The translations under genes were made by a program, and so were the position numbers. DNA of 64,000 nt from CAVRUH01 sp963822595 (GTDB lineage Bacteria; Chlamydiota; Chlamydiia; Chlamydiales; Waddliaceae), in the NCBI GenBank assembly GCA_963822595.1, contig CAWGIG010000003.1:372001-436000 (forward strand), in the 5' to 3' direction. This document shows, in pieces, positions 43,450 to 53,775 of the stretch. Under the pieces are notes generated by a model. It worked only from the letters and a program-made list of their open reading frames with translations, searched no databases and was not told where the DNA came from. Numbering within the stretch: the first letter of the stretch is position 1; the number at the start of each line of letters is the position of its first letter.

Positions 43450-45693
43450 TCATAAATTTGCAAAGGGGTTGTTTGTGAATTTGGGTTGCGGCTTCGGCTG
43501 CTTGAACTTAGGGTCCCTGCTCTTATCTTGCGGTGCCTGGTTCGATGAGCGATTCAACCGCGCTGTTAAATTTATGCGCTTCAAGTTAATATTCACTTCC
43601 ATCACTTTCACCATAATCTTATCGCCCGCTTTGACAACTTTCCCGGGATGATCAATATATTGCTCCGATAACTCAGATATATGCACCAAACCATCCTGAT
43701 GCACACCTATATCCACAAAAGCACCAAAAGCCGTCACGTTCGTCACAATCCCTTCAATCACCATATCCTTTTTCAAGTCCTCAATCTTGGTGACGTCGTC
43801 ACGGAATTTGGGCATCTCAAAAGATTTGCGAGGATCCCTTCCAGGTTTTTTTAATTCACTCAGAATATCCTGCAATGTTTCCGTTCCCACATTTTCCGTC
43901 TTATAACGATCAAGAGTTATCGACTTAATATAACTGTCGTTGCCAATCAACTCCTGCAACGATACATTCAAATCCTTCGCCATTTGCGTCACCAAAGAAT
44001 ACCTTTCAGGATGCACTGCAGAAGCATCCAACGGATTACTCGCATTCCGAATGCGCAAAAATCCTGCACACTGTTCATAGGCACGCGGCCCCAGACCCGA
44101 TACTTCAAGCAATTGCTCACGTGAACTAAATGCTCCCATTTTATCTCTAAAGGCCACAATTTTTTTACCTAAGGAAGCTCCAATTCCCGCAACGTAAGAC
44201 AATAGCGACATGCTAGCAGTATTAAGATCAACGCCCACCATATTTACACAGCTTTCTACGACTTCATTCAGTTTGCTTTCCAGAGAAGGTTGATAAACGT
44301 CGTGCTGATACTGCCCTACACCCAATGCTTTTGGCTCTACTTTTACCAGCTCGGCTAGGGGATCTTGCAGCCTGCGCGCAATCGAGATTGCACCTCTAAT
44401 TGTTAGATCGATATTAGGAAATTCCTCTCTAGCTGTATCTGAAGCGCTATAAACGCTTGCTCCTGATTCGCTCACCTGAACGACAACGATATCGCCTAGC
44501 CCAGCCTCTTTGAAAGCTTCTTTAACGAATTGTTCGGTTTCGCGACTGGCTGTCCCGTTTCCAATAGCAACGGCCATAGGATGATGCTTCTTAACAAAAG
44601 CAAGAAATTGCTTGCGATTTTGCGTTTGTTCTCCGCCAATCGTTGGATAAATCGTAATAGTATCCAAAAATTTACCCGTTTCGGAAACAGCAGCGCATTT
44701 GCAGCCTGTGCGGTATCCCGGATCGATTCCGATGACATTTTTGCTTCCCATGGGGGCTGAAAGAAGCAAATGACGGAGATTTTCAGCGAAAATTTCAATG
44801 GCATCTTTGTCGGATTGCATTTTGAAGTCGACGCGGACATCCGTCTCGACGCTTGGCGCAATGAGGCGTTTATAACTATCTTCGATGGACAAAGTCATTT
44901 GTTCAGCAAAAGGTGATTGCTTCTTCAGGCCTATCAAGCGACCAATTTCCAATAATATTGGCGGACTATTTATTTCTATGGATGTTGAAAGAATCGATTC
45001 ATTTTCTCCGCGGCGAATGGCTAGGTAGCGGTGAGAAGGAATTTTATTCAGCGGTTCTGAAAATTTGTAATATTGTTGAAATTTTGTTTCTTTATCTTTG
45101 AATTCATCGCGGACAGTGGATACTAATACTCCTTCGGAGGCAAAAACTTCTCGAACATAAGCCCGGACTTCTGCGGATTCGGAGATCCATTCGGCGACGA
45201 TATGACGTGCGCCTTGTAGAGCAGCTTCGACATCGGCGACCTCTTTTTCGACGCTGACGAAGGCTTCGGCTTCTTTTGTCGGATTTCCATCGGCCGATTG
45301 GTTTAAAATTCTTGCTGCCAGAGGTTCTAGGCCTTTTTCTTTGGCTATTGTAGCTTTTGTTCTTCTTTTGGGTTTATAAGGAAGGTAAAGATCTTCGAGG
45401 GTGTTTTTCTCTTGGCATTCCAGGATTTTTGCTTTGAGTTCCTCGGTCAACTTCCCTTGGGATTCTATGGAAGTAAGAATGGTATCGCGGCGATGGTCCA
45501 TTTCTTTGAGGTAATCTGTCCGTTCTTTGATATTTCGTACTTGGAGTTCATCGAGGCTTCCTGTGACTTCTTTTCGGTATCTTGCGATGAAGGGAATGGT
45601 GTTTCCTTCTCCTAAGAGGGCTAAAGTCGATTCTATATTTTTTTCGGGGATATTGAGTTCTTTAGACAATTGGGAAGAGTATTTTGAAATCAT
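43450..45693 (-). CDS. tex: Tex-family S1 RNA-binding protein
   Basis: Tex is a nucleic-acid-binding protein involved in transcription and RNA turnover. About 747 residues. It contains the YqgF-like core NVIGIDPGYRTGCKCAAV, helix-hairpin-helix stretches VAGIGASLGKKIVAFRD and VSGLGPRAYEQCAGFLRI, and an S1 domain near the C-terminus (VTAFGAFVDIGVHQDGLVHI). It starts with ATG 45693 (AAAGG six bases upstream); the frame is open from TTG 45699. The C-terminal tail is Pro/Lys-rich. Confidence 0.95.
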   Translation of the reverse strand: MISKYSSQLSKELNIPEKNIESTLALLGEGNTIPFIARYRKEVTGSLDELQVRNIKERTDYLKEMDHRRDTILTSIESQGKLTEELKAKILECQEKNTLEDLYLPYKPKRRTKATIAKEKGLEPLAARILNQSADGNPTKEAEAFVSVEKEVADVEAALQGARHIVAEWISESAEVRAYVREVFASEGVLVSTVRDEFKDKETKFQQYYKFSEPLNKIPSHRYLAIRRGENESILSTSIEINSPPILLEIGRLIGLKKQSPFAEQMTLSIEDSYKRLIAPSVETDVRVDFKMQSDKDAIEIFAENLRHLLLSAPMGSKNVIGIDPGYRTGCKCAAVSETGKFLDTITIYPTIGGEQTQNRKQFLAFVKKHHPMAVAIGNGTASRETEQFVKEAFKEAGLGDIVVVQVSESGASVYSASDTAREEFPNIDLTIRGAISIARRLQDPLAELVKVEPKALGVGQYQHDVYQPSLESKLNEVVESCVNMVGVDLNTASMSLLSYVAGIGASLGKKIVAFRDKMGAFSSREQLLEVSGLGPRAYEQCAGFLRIRNASNPLDASAVHPERYSLVTQMAKDLNVSLQELIGNDSYIKSITLDRYKTENVGTETLQDILSELKKPGRDPRKSFEMPKFRDDVTKIEDLKKDMVIEGIVTNVTAFGAFVDIGVHQDGLVHISELSEQYIDHPGKVVKAGDKIMVKVMEVNINLKRINLTARLNRSSNQAPQDKSRDPKFKQPKPQPKFTNNPFANL

Positions 45694-45770
45694 GGTCAAC
45701 CTTTGCTTAGTGTAAAAATAGAGACTAATGTAAATGAATGTAGGGAATTTTTACAAACAAAAAAATATGG

Positions 45771-46005
45771 GGATTATGCTAGTAGAAACTGCTAGTAGAA
45801 ACGAAATAACAGGATAAGCAGGATCGCAAGCGGCAGGATAAAAAAAGGATAAGAAAAAAAAACAAAAAAAAGACAAGAAAAACAGAAAAAAACATTAATG
45901 ATATATAAATAAATTAAAATTCATTTTTCTTTTTTTCTTATCCTTTTTTTATCCTGCCGCTTGCGATCCTGCTTATCCTGTTGATTGTGACTACTAGCAT
46001 AATCC
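45771..46005. repeat. AACAGGATAAGCAGG inverted repeat, copy 4
   Basis: The outer arms GGATTATGCTAGTAG and its mirror (to 46005) enclose the core arms AACAGGATAAGCAGGATCGC and a ~90-base AT-rich centre. It sits between the divergent tex and yidC genes. Confidence 0.9.
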
Positions 46006-46020
46006 AACACATTTTTCTCT

Positions 46021-46048
46021 TTGCTGATAGTAAAAATTGTGATATGAT
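46021..46048 (+). promoter_or_regulatory. Candidate promoter of yidC
   Basis: TTGCTG (46021-46026), 16 bases, TATGAT (46043-46048); transcription would begin near 46055 and the ATG is at 46082. Confidence 0.4.
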
Positions 46049-46081
46049 CGACCTTTTTGAACCCCAGAGATAAAGTGATTT

Positions 46082-48535
46082 ATGGATAAACGTACCCTTA
46101 TTTTCGTTCTGCTACTTACCTTGAGCCTATATTTTGTAAACATGTGGTTTGAAACACCCCGTTTAGAAAACACCCGCCAATGGCACGAACAACAGCGTGT
46201 CAAGAAAACCGAACAACTAAAACAGCTTCAGGAATCGATTGCAAAAGATACTATGTCGCCAAAAGACCTTCCTCTGGTTACGATTTATAGCGACAAAGCA
46301 GGAAAAAATCAGTTGACAAAGGGATTGCAAGTAGACAAAGGAATCATCACTCTATCCTGGTCTGAAACATCTCCCGAGCAAATCTATAATGCAGGAAAAG
46401 AATACAAACTCACTTTTAACTCTAATGAACCAAACGGGGTGTTGGTTTACCAAGAAAATCCAAAAGATCCTTTACCTATTGGCAATTTATCCTATTTCGG
46501 AAAACAAAATCTGCAACTCGTTCACCCCTCCGATGGATCCGTTATCTTGGGAGAATTCGTCGATGGTCAATTTTCAATACCTTTGAGAAAAGTAGAAAAG
46601 CTCCAAGCCGAAATTGCCGAACCTGATCAGCCCAGAATTCAGAAAAAAGCCTTCGGCAATCGGATTGTCATCATGAAGAGCAACGACCACTATTTACCTG
46701 TTGCTTTCTACGATGAATCTCAAGATTCCATTGTATATCTAGAGCAAATTTCGAATCTATCTACTAAAGTTTCTACTGAACACGCAGATACCGAAAAATA
46801 CTATGTCCTTGAAAATGATTTTCAACAGCTCGTGTTCTCAAATGTCGGCGCTGCATTGATTGAGATTAACCTCCCTTTCAGAAATGATAACAATTTAGAA
46901 AGCGTTGTCAAAGAAATCGGATTCGATCGTGAAATTTTAAAGGATCATCCTTATAATGCCTTTTTCCCATCGGTCCCCTATTTTACTCCTGGAGAGTCGC
47001 CTGTTGCCCATTCTAGAGGAAAAGAAGGTGGCTATTACCCTCTTCTCAGAAGAAACCTCATTCAAACGGCAAAAAGAAAAGCTATCCGTATCCTTCCTGA
47101 ATATTATGCGCTGAATATTGTTTCTCAATATCCCGATTTGGCTGAACTCTCGTATGAGGTCACCCATTTTGATTCCAAGTCAATTGTTTTCGAAGCGAAA
47201 CAAAGAAACAGAAAAATCACCAAAACTTACACCCTTGAAAACAAGCCTGAATTGGCTCCGTATATCGTTAATTTGAGCATCAAGATTGAAGGCGACAGCA
47301 AAGGTTTGTGGCTCACATCGGGCGTTCCTGAAGTTGAATGGATTTCAAACGCGCCTGCTCCCGTGTTGAAGTACAGACTTACAAGAAATGATAAAAGCGA
47401 AGTCAACACCATTGATCTTCCTGAAAAATCCTTGGTGAATAGTTCTATTAATCCTGATTGGGTGTGTAATTCGAATGGTTTCCTCGGAATGATTATCGAC
47501 CCACTGACTAAGATTGATTCGGGCTACCGCGCAGAATATGTTGCGGGAACGATCGTTCCTTCAAGACTAGTACAGATTGATGAAGCCTATGATCGCTTTG
47601 ATCCTAAAGACCTTCCCGGTTATATGTTGATGCTGCCATTAAATTCCGATGGCGGAGAAATGAAGTTCCGCATTTTTGCTGGACCTTTTGCGGGAAGCAT
47701 ATTGAATCAGGTTGATAATTATTACTCGGATCCGGAAAAGAATTATAATCCCGACTACATGGGTTCGCAAACCTTCCATGGCTACTTCACTTTCATATCG
47801 GCTCCCATATCGAAATTTTTATTGGTCCTTATGAATTTCTTCCATTATCTCACACATTCATGGGCATTATCGATCATTCTTTTGACAGTTGCCCTTCGTG
47901 TCATGCTGTATCCTTTGAATAGCTGGTCGACAAAGTCCATGTTGAATATGCAAGAAATTGCCCCGGAAGTGACCAAGATTCAAGAAAGAAATAAAAAGGA
48001 TCCGAAAAAGGCCCAGCTTGAGATCATGAGCCTCTATAAAGAGCGTGGCGTTAATCCTCTTTCCGGTTGTTTCCCGATGTTAATACAGATGCCCTTTTTG
48101 ATAGGAATGTTTGACCTATTGAAGTCTACATTCGAATTGAGAGGCGCCTCGTTTATTCCAGGATGGATTGATGACCTTGCGGCTCCGGACGTTCTGTTTA
48201 GTTGGTCGAAGCCCATATTCTTTATTGGAACAGAGTTTCATGCTTTGCCTATATTATTAGGATTGGTCATGTTGGTCCAACAAAAATTGATGTCTACGGC
48301 TCCAAAAGATGTCAGCTTGATGACGGAACAGCAGCGGCAACAGAGAGTCATGGGTAATATTATGACTGTTGTATTTGCGGTTATGTTTTATAACTTCCCT
48401 GCAGGATTGAATATTTACTGGCTTTCTTCTATGTTACTTGGCATACTGCAGCAGTGGTTTAATATGAAACAATTTAAAAAGAAAATCAATACGAATATTA
48501 TTGTTGATGCAAAGTCGACAAAGAAAACGAAATAG
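46082..48535 (+). CDS. yidC: Membrane protein insertase YidC
   Basis: YidC inserts and folds inner-membrane proteins. At 817 residues it is longer than E. coli YidC (548) because of a large periplasmic domain (about residues 30-560) after the N-terminal helix. The C-terminal insertase core follows: HSWALSIILLTVALRVMLYP (with the conserved Arg), NMQEIAPEVTKIQERNKKDP, LSGCFPMLIQMPFLIGMFDLL and FPAGLNIYWLSSMLLGILQQ. An enlarged periplasmic domain is normal in Chlamydiae. Confidence 0.96.
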   Translation: MDKRTLIFVLLLTLSLYFVNMWFETPRLENTRQWHEQQRVKKTEQLKQLQESIAKDTMSPKDLPLVTIYSDKAGKNQLTKGLQVDKGIITLSWSETSPEQIYNAGKEYKLTFNSNEPNGVLVYQENPKDPLPIGNLSYFGKQNLQLVHPSDGSVILGEFVDGQFSIPLRKVEKLQAEIAEPDQPRIQKKAFGNRIVIMKSNDHYLPVAFYDESQDSIVYLEQISNLSTKVSTEHADTEKYYVLENDFQQLVFSNVGAALIEINLPFRNDNNLESVVKEIGFDREILKDHPYNAFFPSVPYFTPGESPVAHSRGKEGGYYPLLRRNLIQTAKRKAIRILPEYYALNIVSQYPDLAELSYEVTHFDSKSIVFEAKQRNRKITKTYTLENKPELAPYIVNLSIKIEGDSKGLWLTSGVPEVEWISNAPAPVLKYRLTRNDKSEVNTIDLPEKSLVNSSINPDWVCNSNGFLGMIIDPLTKIDSGYRAEYVAGTIVPSRLVQIDEAYDRFDPKDLPGYMLMLPLNSDGGEMKFRIFAGPFAGSILNQVDNYYSDPEKNYNPDYMGSQTFHGYFTFISAPISKFLLVLMNFFHYLTHSWALSIILLTVALRVMLYPLNSWSTKSMLNMQEIAPEVTKIQERNKKDPKKAQLEIMSLYKERGVNPLSGCFPMLIQMPFLIGMFDLLKSTFELRGASFIPGWIDDLAAPDVLFSWSKPIFFIGTEFHALPILLGLVMLVQQKLMSTAPKDVSLMTEQQRQQRVMGNIMTVVFAVMFYNFPAGLNIYWLSSMLLGILQQWFNMKQFKKKINTNIIVDAKSTKKTK

Positions 48536-48536
48536 T

Positions 48537-48835
48537 GGGATTGAGCTAGTAGAAACGAAAAACAGGATTAGCAGGATCGCAAGGAGATGAATTGTATAGA
48601 CACAATTAACAGGATAAGCAGGATCGCAAGCGCAGGATAAAAAAGGATAAGAAAAAAACAATTGTTAAGAAAAAGAATCATTTATTGAATCATTTTTTGT
48701 TTTATTCTTCTTTTTTTCATATCCTTTTTTATCCTGCCGCTAGCGATCCTGCTTATCCTGTTAATTGGGACTATACAATCTATCTCCCTGCGATCCTGCT
48801 TATACTGTTGATTGTTCCTACTAGCTTAATGAGAT
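48537..48835. repeat. Doubly nested AACAGGATAAGC inverted repeat, copy 5
   Basis: An outer partial copy (GCTAGTAG at ~48547 mirrored at ~48825; AACAGGATTAGCAGGATCGC) surrounds an inner complete copy (from ~48596 to 48790). It fills the gap between yidC and dnaA; the sequence to 48955 is AT-rich with nothing else recognised. Confidence 0.85.
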
Positions 48836-48955
48836 TGTCTTTGTAGGGACAGATTATAAGGATTAAAAAAATAAATTGTTTTTTTCTCTTGCGGTAATAA
48901 AGATTTTTTTTTAAGATCCGTTTTGACTCTTTAAAATTGGATTGATAGTTAATTT

Positions 48956-50344
48956 ATGCAAGCGTGGGATAACTTTCTAGCTCAACAAGAAAAAGAACTT
49001 GGGTTAGATACAGTCAATAAGTGGTTGAGATCAATCAAAGTCATTGATTTTGATGCTTGCAACCTCTATTTACAAGCCAAAGATTCTTTTCAAATCATTT
49101 GGTTTGAAGAACACATCCGCAAAAAACTAACGAAATCTTTTGTTAACAACAATAACAAAAAAATTTTAGTCCATATTTCACTTTCAAACAATAAGCAACA
49201 GGGACCTCCTAAAAAGAAAGGTGTAAAACCTAAGGAAAGCGTTCAATCTCCTCCTACTTTCAATCTAATATTCGATGAACTTGACCCTCAAGCGACTTTT
49301 AGCACTTTAATTGAGTCCGAGTCAAATCTGCTTGCTCATAAGCTCCTTTGCAAAATCACCAATTACGATACTGTATCCAATACTGTTATTCCCTCCGAAG
49401 GCGAACTTGCAGCGTTTAATCCGATCTATTTATACGGAAATGAAGGAACAGGTAAAACACATCTCCTGATGGCAACAGCGCACGCATTGCGTTCGCGCGG
49501 ATTAAAAGCTCTTTATGCAAGGTCTCAGACTTTTACGGAACACGTCATCTCCGCGATTCGTGCCGGAGAAATGAGTTTATTCCGGCAAACGTATCGGAAT
49601 ATTGACGTTTTATTGCTAGATGATGTGCATATTTTTGCCAGAAAAGGGGCGACGCAAGAAGAGCTTTTTCATACATTTAACACCCTGCATCTTGCCGGCA
49701 AGCAGATCATTTTGAGCGCTAACTGCTCCCCTGCCGAATTGCAGCATATTGAGCCAAGACTTGTGAGTCGTTTTGAATGGGGAATAGTACTCCCTTTGGA
49801 GCAACTTAATACCAACGAGATTAAATTGGTGATTGAAAGAAAGGCTTTGGCATTCCAATTTCCTTTGCAGCCTAAGGTGACAGAATTTTTGTTATCGACG
49901 TTTCCAAATAATCCGAAATCCATTAATAGAGCCTTAGAAGCGTTGATTCTTCGAACGCATTTAAGCAAAGATAAAAGTAAAATCACAAACGCGCATATAT
50001 CGGTGAATATCGCTCGACATCTTTTGGATGATTTGATCAAACTTGAACTGCAGAATTCCGTGACCCCCGAGGTTGTCGTTCAAAAGGTTGCCGAATTTTT
50101 TGGAATACCCTCTGAAGACGTTCTAGGGAAGGGTCAAACACGAGATTGCGTTCTTCCTCGTCAAATTGCGATGTATTTTTGCAGGAATTTGTTGAATATT
50201 CCTTATGCAAAGATTGGGGATATTTTTTGTCGCGATCATACGACGGTGATGTCGAGTGTCAAACAAATTCAAAAAGGGATTGATTCCGAAAATAAGGAAA
50301 TTGCCACTCCCTACACGTCCATAGCTAAGAAACTCAAAAGATAG
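48956..50344 (+). CDS. dnaA: Chromosomal replication initiator DnaA
   Basis: The 462-residue protein has an N-terminal oligomerisation domain, a linker, an AAA+ domain with Walker A GNEGTGKTHLL and Walker B LLLDDVHIFA, and domain IV with QIAMYFCRNL and DHTTVMSSVKQI, the DnaA signature. It lies between yidC and lgt, an order shared with one of the two Chlamydia dnaA genes. No Shine-Dalgarno is seen before ATG 48956. Confidence 0.95.
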   Translation: MQAWDNFLAQQEKELGLDTVNKWLRSIKVIDFDACNLYLQAKDSFQIIWFEEHIRKKLTKSFVNNNNKKILVHISLSNNKQQGPPKKKGVKPKESVQSPPTFNLIFDELDPQATFSTLIESESNLLAHKLLCKITNYDTVSNTVIPSEGELAAFNPIYLYGNEGTGKTHLLMATAHALRSRGLKALYARSQTFTEHVISAIRAGEMSLFRQTYRNIDVLLLDDVHIFARKGATQEELFHTFNTLHLAGKQIILSANCSPAELQHIEPRLVSRFEWGIVLPLEQLNTNEIKLVIERKALAFQFPLQPKVTEFLLSTFPNNPKSINRALEALILRTHLSKDKSKITNAHISVNIARHLLDDLIKLELQNSVTPEVVVQKVAEFFGIPSEDVLGKGQTRDCVLPRQIAMYFCRNLLNIPYAKIGDIFCRDHTTVMSSVKQIQKGIDSENKEIATPYTSIAKKLKR

Positions 50345-50352
50345 ATACTTGG

Positions 50353-50544
50353 ATTGTAAATACAGAAAATAACAAGATAAGCAGGATCGCAAGCGGCAGG
50401 ATAAAAAAAGGATAAGAAAGAAGATTTAAAAAAAAGAAAAAAGATTTAAGATTTTTTTTAAATTTTTCTTATTTTTTTCTTATCCTTTTTTTATCCTGCC
50501 GCTTGCGATCCTGCTTATCCTGTTATTTTGTGTATTTACAATCC
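50353..50544. repeat. AACAGGATAAGCAGG inverted repeat, copy 6
   Basis: Outer arms GGATTGTAAATAC and mirror enclose the standard core arms and an AT-rich centre. It begins nine bases after the dnaA stop and could fold into a terminator-like stem of about 70 pairs. Confidence 0.9.
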
Positions 50545-50656
50545 ATTCTGGCACGAACACGGGCACAAATGAGGTATATATCACATTATTTACACATTTC
50601 ATCATTTTTCTGTTGGTATTTTTTTCCGAAATTTGCTATGTTGATTGTGTATTTTA

Positions 50657-50731
50657 CGGAGCATAGCGCAGCTTGGCTAGCGCGGCTGGTTTGGGACCAG
50701 TAGGTCGGGGGTTCGAATCCCTCTGCTCCGA
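50657..50731 (+). tRNA. tRNA-Pro (anticodon TGG)
   Basis: Acceptor stem CGGAGCA pairs with TGCTCCG. There is a D-loop with AGCTTGG, an anticodon stem GCTGG/CCAGT with loop TTTGGGA (anticodon TGG), and a T-loop GTTCGAATC. Discriminator A at 50731; CCA is not encoded. TGG reads CCN proline codons. A weak TTGGTA-18-TATGTT promoter lies 15-44 bases upstream. Confidence 0.96.
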
Positions 50732-50751
50732 ATCCCAAAAAAAAGAAAAAG

Positions 50752-51615
50752 ATGAATCAAAGTCTAGCATGGTTTTACTGGGACCCCCCTCGGTTTGTTT
50801 TTACAATACCGATCGTTGATCGTCCGATAGCTTGGTATGGCCTTTGGTTTGTCTTTGGCTTTATCGTTGGCTTTTTTATCATCATTCCCATTTTCAAGCG
50901 CAAGTTGCGTGAAACGCGAAATATTTCTGATAGTGAAGCAAAATCTTTAGCAATTTATCTTACAGACAAACTTACATGGTCGATCATTATCGGTACGATT
51001 ATAGGAGCGCGTCTTGGCCACGTGATTTTCTATGACTGGCCCCGTTATCAAGATCATCTTTTGGATATTTTCAAAATTTGGGAAGGAGGTCTTGCGAGTC
51101 ACGGCGGTACTATTGGAGTGATGATCGCTACTTATCTTTATTTAAGGAGCATACGTCCTCGCTTTCCTGAGTTTACCTATGTGATGCTTCTTGATTTCTT
51201 ATCTGTGCCGACAGCATTTGTAGCAACGTGTATACGGATAGGGAATTTCTTTAACCAAGAAATTTACGGACCCCCTACAAACATGCCTTGGGGGATTATT
51301 TTTGGACATCCTTATGATGGCGCGCCAGCTGTGCCAAGGCATCCAACGCAGCTTTATGAAGCTATTGTGTATTTTATTACTTTCATCATCCTTTATATTT
51401 TATGGTACAAGAAATCAGAAAAACTCAAACCCGGCACACTTGTAGGCCTTTTTATGATCCTTATTTTTGGATCACGGTTCTTTTTAGAATTTCTAAAGCC
51501 ACCGCAGAGTCTCATCATTGATGAATCTTACCTGCTCGCAGGCCAGTACTTAAGCATTCCTTTTGTCCTTCTTGGGATTTATTTTCTTATGAGAAAACCT
51601 GCACTTAAAAGCTAA
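50752..51615 (+). CDS. lgt: Prolipoprotein diacylglyceryl transferase Lgt
   Basis: Lgt adds diacylglycerol to prolipoprotein lipobox Cys in the inner membrane. The 287-residue protein has about seven helices, GGLASHGGTIGV (the essential His region), RIGNFFNQEIYGPPT (Lgt signature) and RHPTQLYEA. It follows the tRNA-Pro gene by 20 bases. Confidence 0.95.
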   Translation: MNQSLAWFYWDPPRFVFTIPIVDRPIAWYGLWFVFGFIVGFFIIIPIFKRKLRETRNISDSEAKSLAIYLTDKLTWSIIIGTIIGARLGHVIFYDWPRYQDHLLDIFKIWEGGLASHGGTIGVMIATYLYLRSIRPRFPEFTYVMLLDFLSVPTAFVATCIRIGNFFNQEIYGPPTNMPWGIIFGHPYDGAPAVPRHPTQLYEAIVYFITFIILYILWYKKSEKLKPGTLVGLFMILIFGSRFFLEFLKPPQSLIIDESYLLAGQYLSIPFVLLGIYFLMRKPALKS

Positions 51616-51626
51616 GCAGCATGACT

Positions 51627-51664
51627 GATTAAACGCGGGGGCGCGGAGACACAGGGACGCAGAG
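51627..51664. repeat. Single arm of the CGCGGAGACACAG repeat family
   Basis: AAACGCGGGGGCGCGGAGAC continues into ACAGGGACGCAGAG, resembling the arm at 43354 and the CACAGAG family, but no mirrored arm follows. The rest of the gap to 51846 is AT-rich, with AGGAGG at 51832 for the next gene. Confidence 0.6.
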
Positions 51665-51846
51665 AATGCTTGCGTTTGCATTTAAAAAAAGTAAATTCTC
51701 GAAAAAAACAAAAAATAAGCCTTAGTAATAAAATCAAAAGATCGGAAAAGTCTGTTCGTTTGTTAAAAAAAAATTAAGTAATATATACACCCCATTTAGG
51801 CACGGAAATTGCATGTATCCTTGTATAGGTTAGGAGGCAGGCAATT

Positions 51847-53775
51847 ATGAGAGATTTAATTAACAGTACTAAAGTCAAAGAAGAGAATAAAATAAAATCA
51901 TTTAATGGGCTTTTTAATTCTATTTTGAACAAATTATTAAACTATTTCACAAAAAACCAAAGCCCAGCAAAAATGGTCAAAAAACTCGATAGCATGGAAA
52001 AAATTTCCGTTTTATTCGGAAGAGAAGAACCTCACGAACAGAACCTGACCTTAGTAGAAACATTAAATAAAGCAAAAAAAATCCCTTCCCCATCGAAAGA
52101 GTTAAATAGAAGGATCGTCGCTTTAGAATATCGCCTAAGAAAAGTTAACGGAGGAACAGATTTAAAAAGAGTGGCGCCTGATCAAATGGAAGCTCTTTTA
52201 GAAACAGCGGTTCAATGGGTGCAAGACCAGCATGTAATTAGAGAGTATTCTCATTCAACATTGCGACAAATGCTCCATGAAACCGGAAATTACCCTCTTT
52301 TTGTGGATATTCTATTGAATGATAAGGAGTTACAAAACGAATTTTTCAATTGGGTCATTCGTGATGATATTTCATCGTCTCTCTTCATTGAATATCCAGC
52401 ACTCCAAAAGAAGATTGTGGATTCTAATCTTCAAATTCGTGTAAACCATTTCAAAACTCCTGGCTTAAAAATTCAATTCGAAAAAATCAGCGATACTTTA
52501 GAACAAAAAATTGTCACATTACTTATAGAAGGGAAAGAAGTTAACATCCTCGATACTCAGCGGGAAGTTCAACTTAGAGGTAATTGGGTCCTTACCATCG
52601 ATCAAATTTTAGAAATCTTTAATAAGAAATCGCATCTCAGTGGAAATCTAGAATATACTGAAGATGGAATCATCAATTGGAACGTTTATGAATGGGGATA
52701 CTGGGATAATGATGCGAAGAAATTTGTCTGCGTCAATTTTGAGGAAGACAATTGGTGGCAATCACTCCCTCTCTTCAAAACTATTTCTATGGAGGATGCA
52801 TCACGTGAACTAGGTCACAAGCTAGATGGGACCAACTGGGCTGTCGAAGCTTGCGCTTCGAGAAGATATCAGAACTTAAATCTTTTTGAAAACCATGCCT
52901 ACCTTAAAATATTCTTCCCCGCTTCTAATGGCTTAGGCTATTCTGCATTGCCTCTTGGAAAGTATGCTAAGACGGTCCCTCTTACGATGAACCCTTTAAA
53001 AAAATTCTCAATCTTATGTGACATGACACCTGCAACCATTTCGTTTATCGATGAAAACATCTTTTACACATTCCGTGAACAAACAACCTATGGATTTTTG
53101 ATGAGTCGAGAACAGGGCAAGCAGTTTTTTGACACAATTAAGAGAGATATGTTAGCTAGCAAGGACAACCATTTAGTCTACCAAATTGAAACAGAAAACT
53201 GTGCTAAATGGGCACAAGAAACCCTTACTTCTGTACTTGGTGAAGAAAACGTTCCAAATTTATATAGAACCTTCTTCCTCGACACCGAAGCTAAAGGTGT
53301 TATTGGATGGATGATGAAAATTCTACGCCGAGCACCTAAGGCATGGCAACCATGGCTTGTCACGCGCTTTCATATTCCATTAGGTTCCTTTAAAGGATCC
53401 TGGATAGTAAGAAATGGGATGAGACACTGGATTTCCATCATGACATTACCATTCTGGGAAAATGGGATGATCTATTTTCCAGCTTTTTTACATCATCAAA
53501 TGGAAAAAGGGTTGTTACTTGTAAGAAAAATTGCCTGTGCCATCCGTAAGGTTGTAAGGGATGCTAGCGATGTCGTCGTAGAAACAAAGATTGATTTTTC
53601 AACAAGCTTTGAAGATAGAGCAACCTACATTCGTCTTATGAAAACAGATCCCTTGTATGAAATTTGCTTATTAATGACAGATATGGTTACATCCTTCACA
53701 AAAAGGAGTGTTAACCATGTCTTACGATATAGGACTACGACAATCCATAGCATGCCCTTATGCAATTCAGCATAA
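51847..53775 (+). CDS. Unknown protein with a possible permuted papain-fold His/Cys pair
   Basis: 642 residues, ATG 51847 with AGGAGG upstream and no signal peptide. The N-terminal ~130 residues are helical and charged; the middle is mixed. His350 lies in a FENHAYLKIFF strand and Cys452 in ETENCAKWAQETLTSVLG. The order His then Cys, with an NC before a helix, is the pattern of permuted NlpC/P60-like (LRAT/PPPDE-type) peptidases, so a cysteine hydrolase is possible. This is inference from motif order only. It overlaps the next gene by 59 bases, and the two probably form one unit. Confidence 0.65.
   Translation: MRDLINSTKVKEENKIKSFNGLFNSILNKLLNYFTKNQSPAKMVKKLDSMEKISVLFGREEPHEQNLTLVETLNKAKKIPSPSKELNRRIVALEYRLRKVNGGTDLKRVAPDQMEALLETAVQWVQDQHVIREYSHSTLRQMLHETGNYPLFVDILLNDKELQNEFFNWVIRDDISSSLFIEYPALQKKIVDSNLQIRVNHFKTPGLKIQFEKISDTLEQKIVTLLIEGKEVNILDTQREVQLRGNWVLTIDQILEIFNKKSHLSGNLEYTEDGIINWNVYEWGYWDNDAKKFVCVNFEEDNWWQSLPLFKTISMEDASRELGHKLDGTNWAVEACASRRYQNLNLFENHAYLKIFFPASNGLGYSALPLGKYAKTVPLTMNPLKKFSILCDMTPATISFIDENIFYTFREQTTYGFLMSREQGKQFFDTIKRDMLASKDNHLVYQIETENCAKWAQETLTSVLGEENVPNLYRTFFLDTEAKGVIGWMMKILRRAPKAWQPWLVTRFHIPLGSFKGSWIVRNGMRHWISIMTLPFWENGMIYFPAFLHHQMEKGLLLVRKIACAIRKVVRDASDVVVETKIDFSTSFEDRATYIRLMKTDPLYEICLLMTDMVTSFTKRSVNHVLRYRTTTIHSMPLCNSA

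Noticed and set aside
48434..48661. 75-residue open frame on the minus strand
   Set aside because: It comes from the repeat arm plus antisense of yidC.
48923..48951. TTGACT-17-TAGTTA as dnaA promoter
   Set aside because: The -10 is poor and the start codon follows within five bases, leaving no room for a transcript start before it.
48537..50544. Replication origin next to dnaA
   Set aside because: The repeated TTATCC in the palindromes recalls a DnaA box, but the next bases do not fit TTATCCACA and all other repeat copies carry the same motif.
15828..50544. Repeat family as a CRISPR array
   Set aside because: Copies are single palindromes scattered over tens of kilobases, with no regular spacers or cas genes.
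50503..50703. 66-residue frame running through the repeat into the tRNA
   Set aside because: Repeat-derived N-terminus and overlap with tRNA-Pro.
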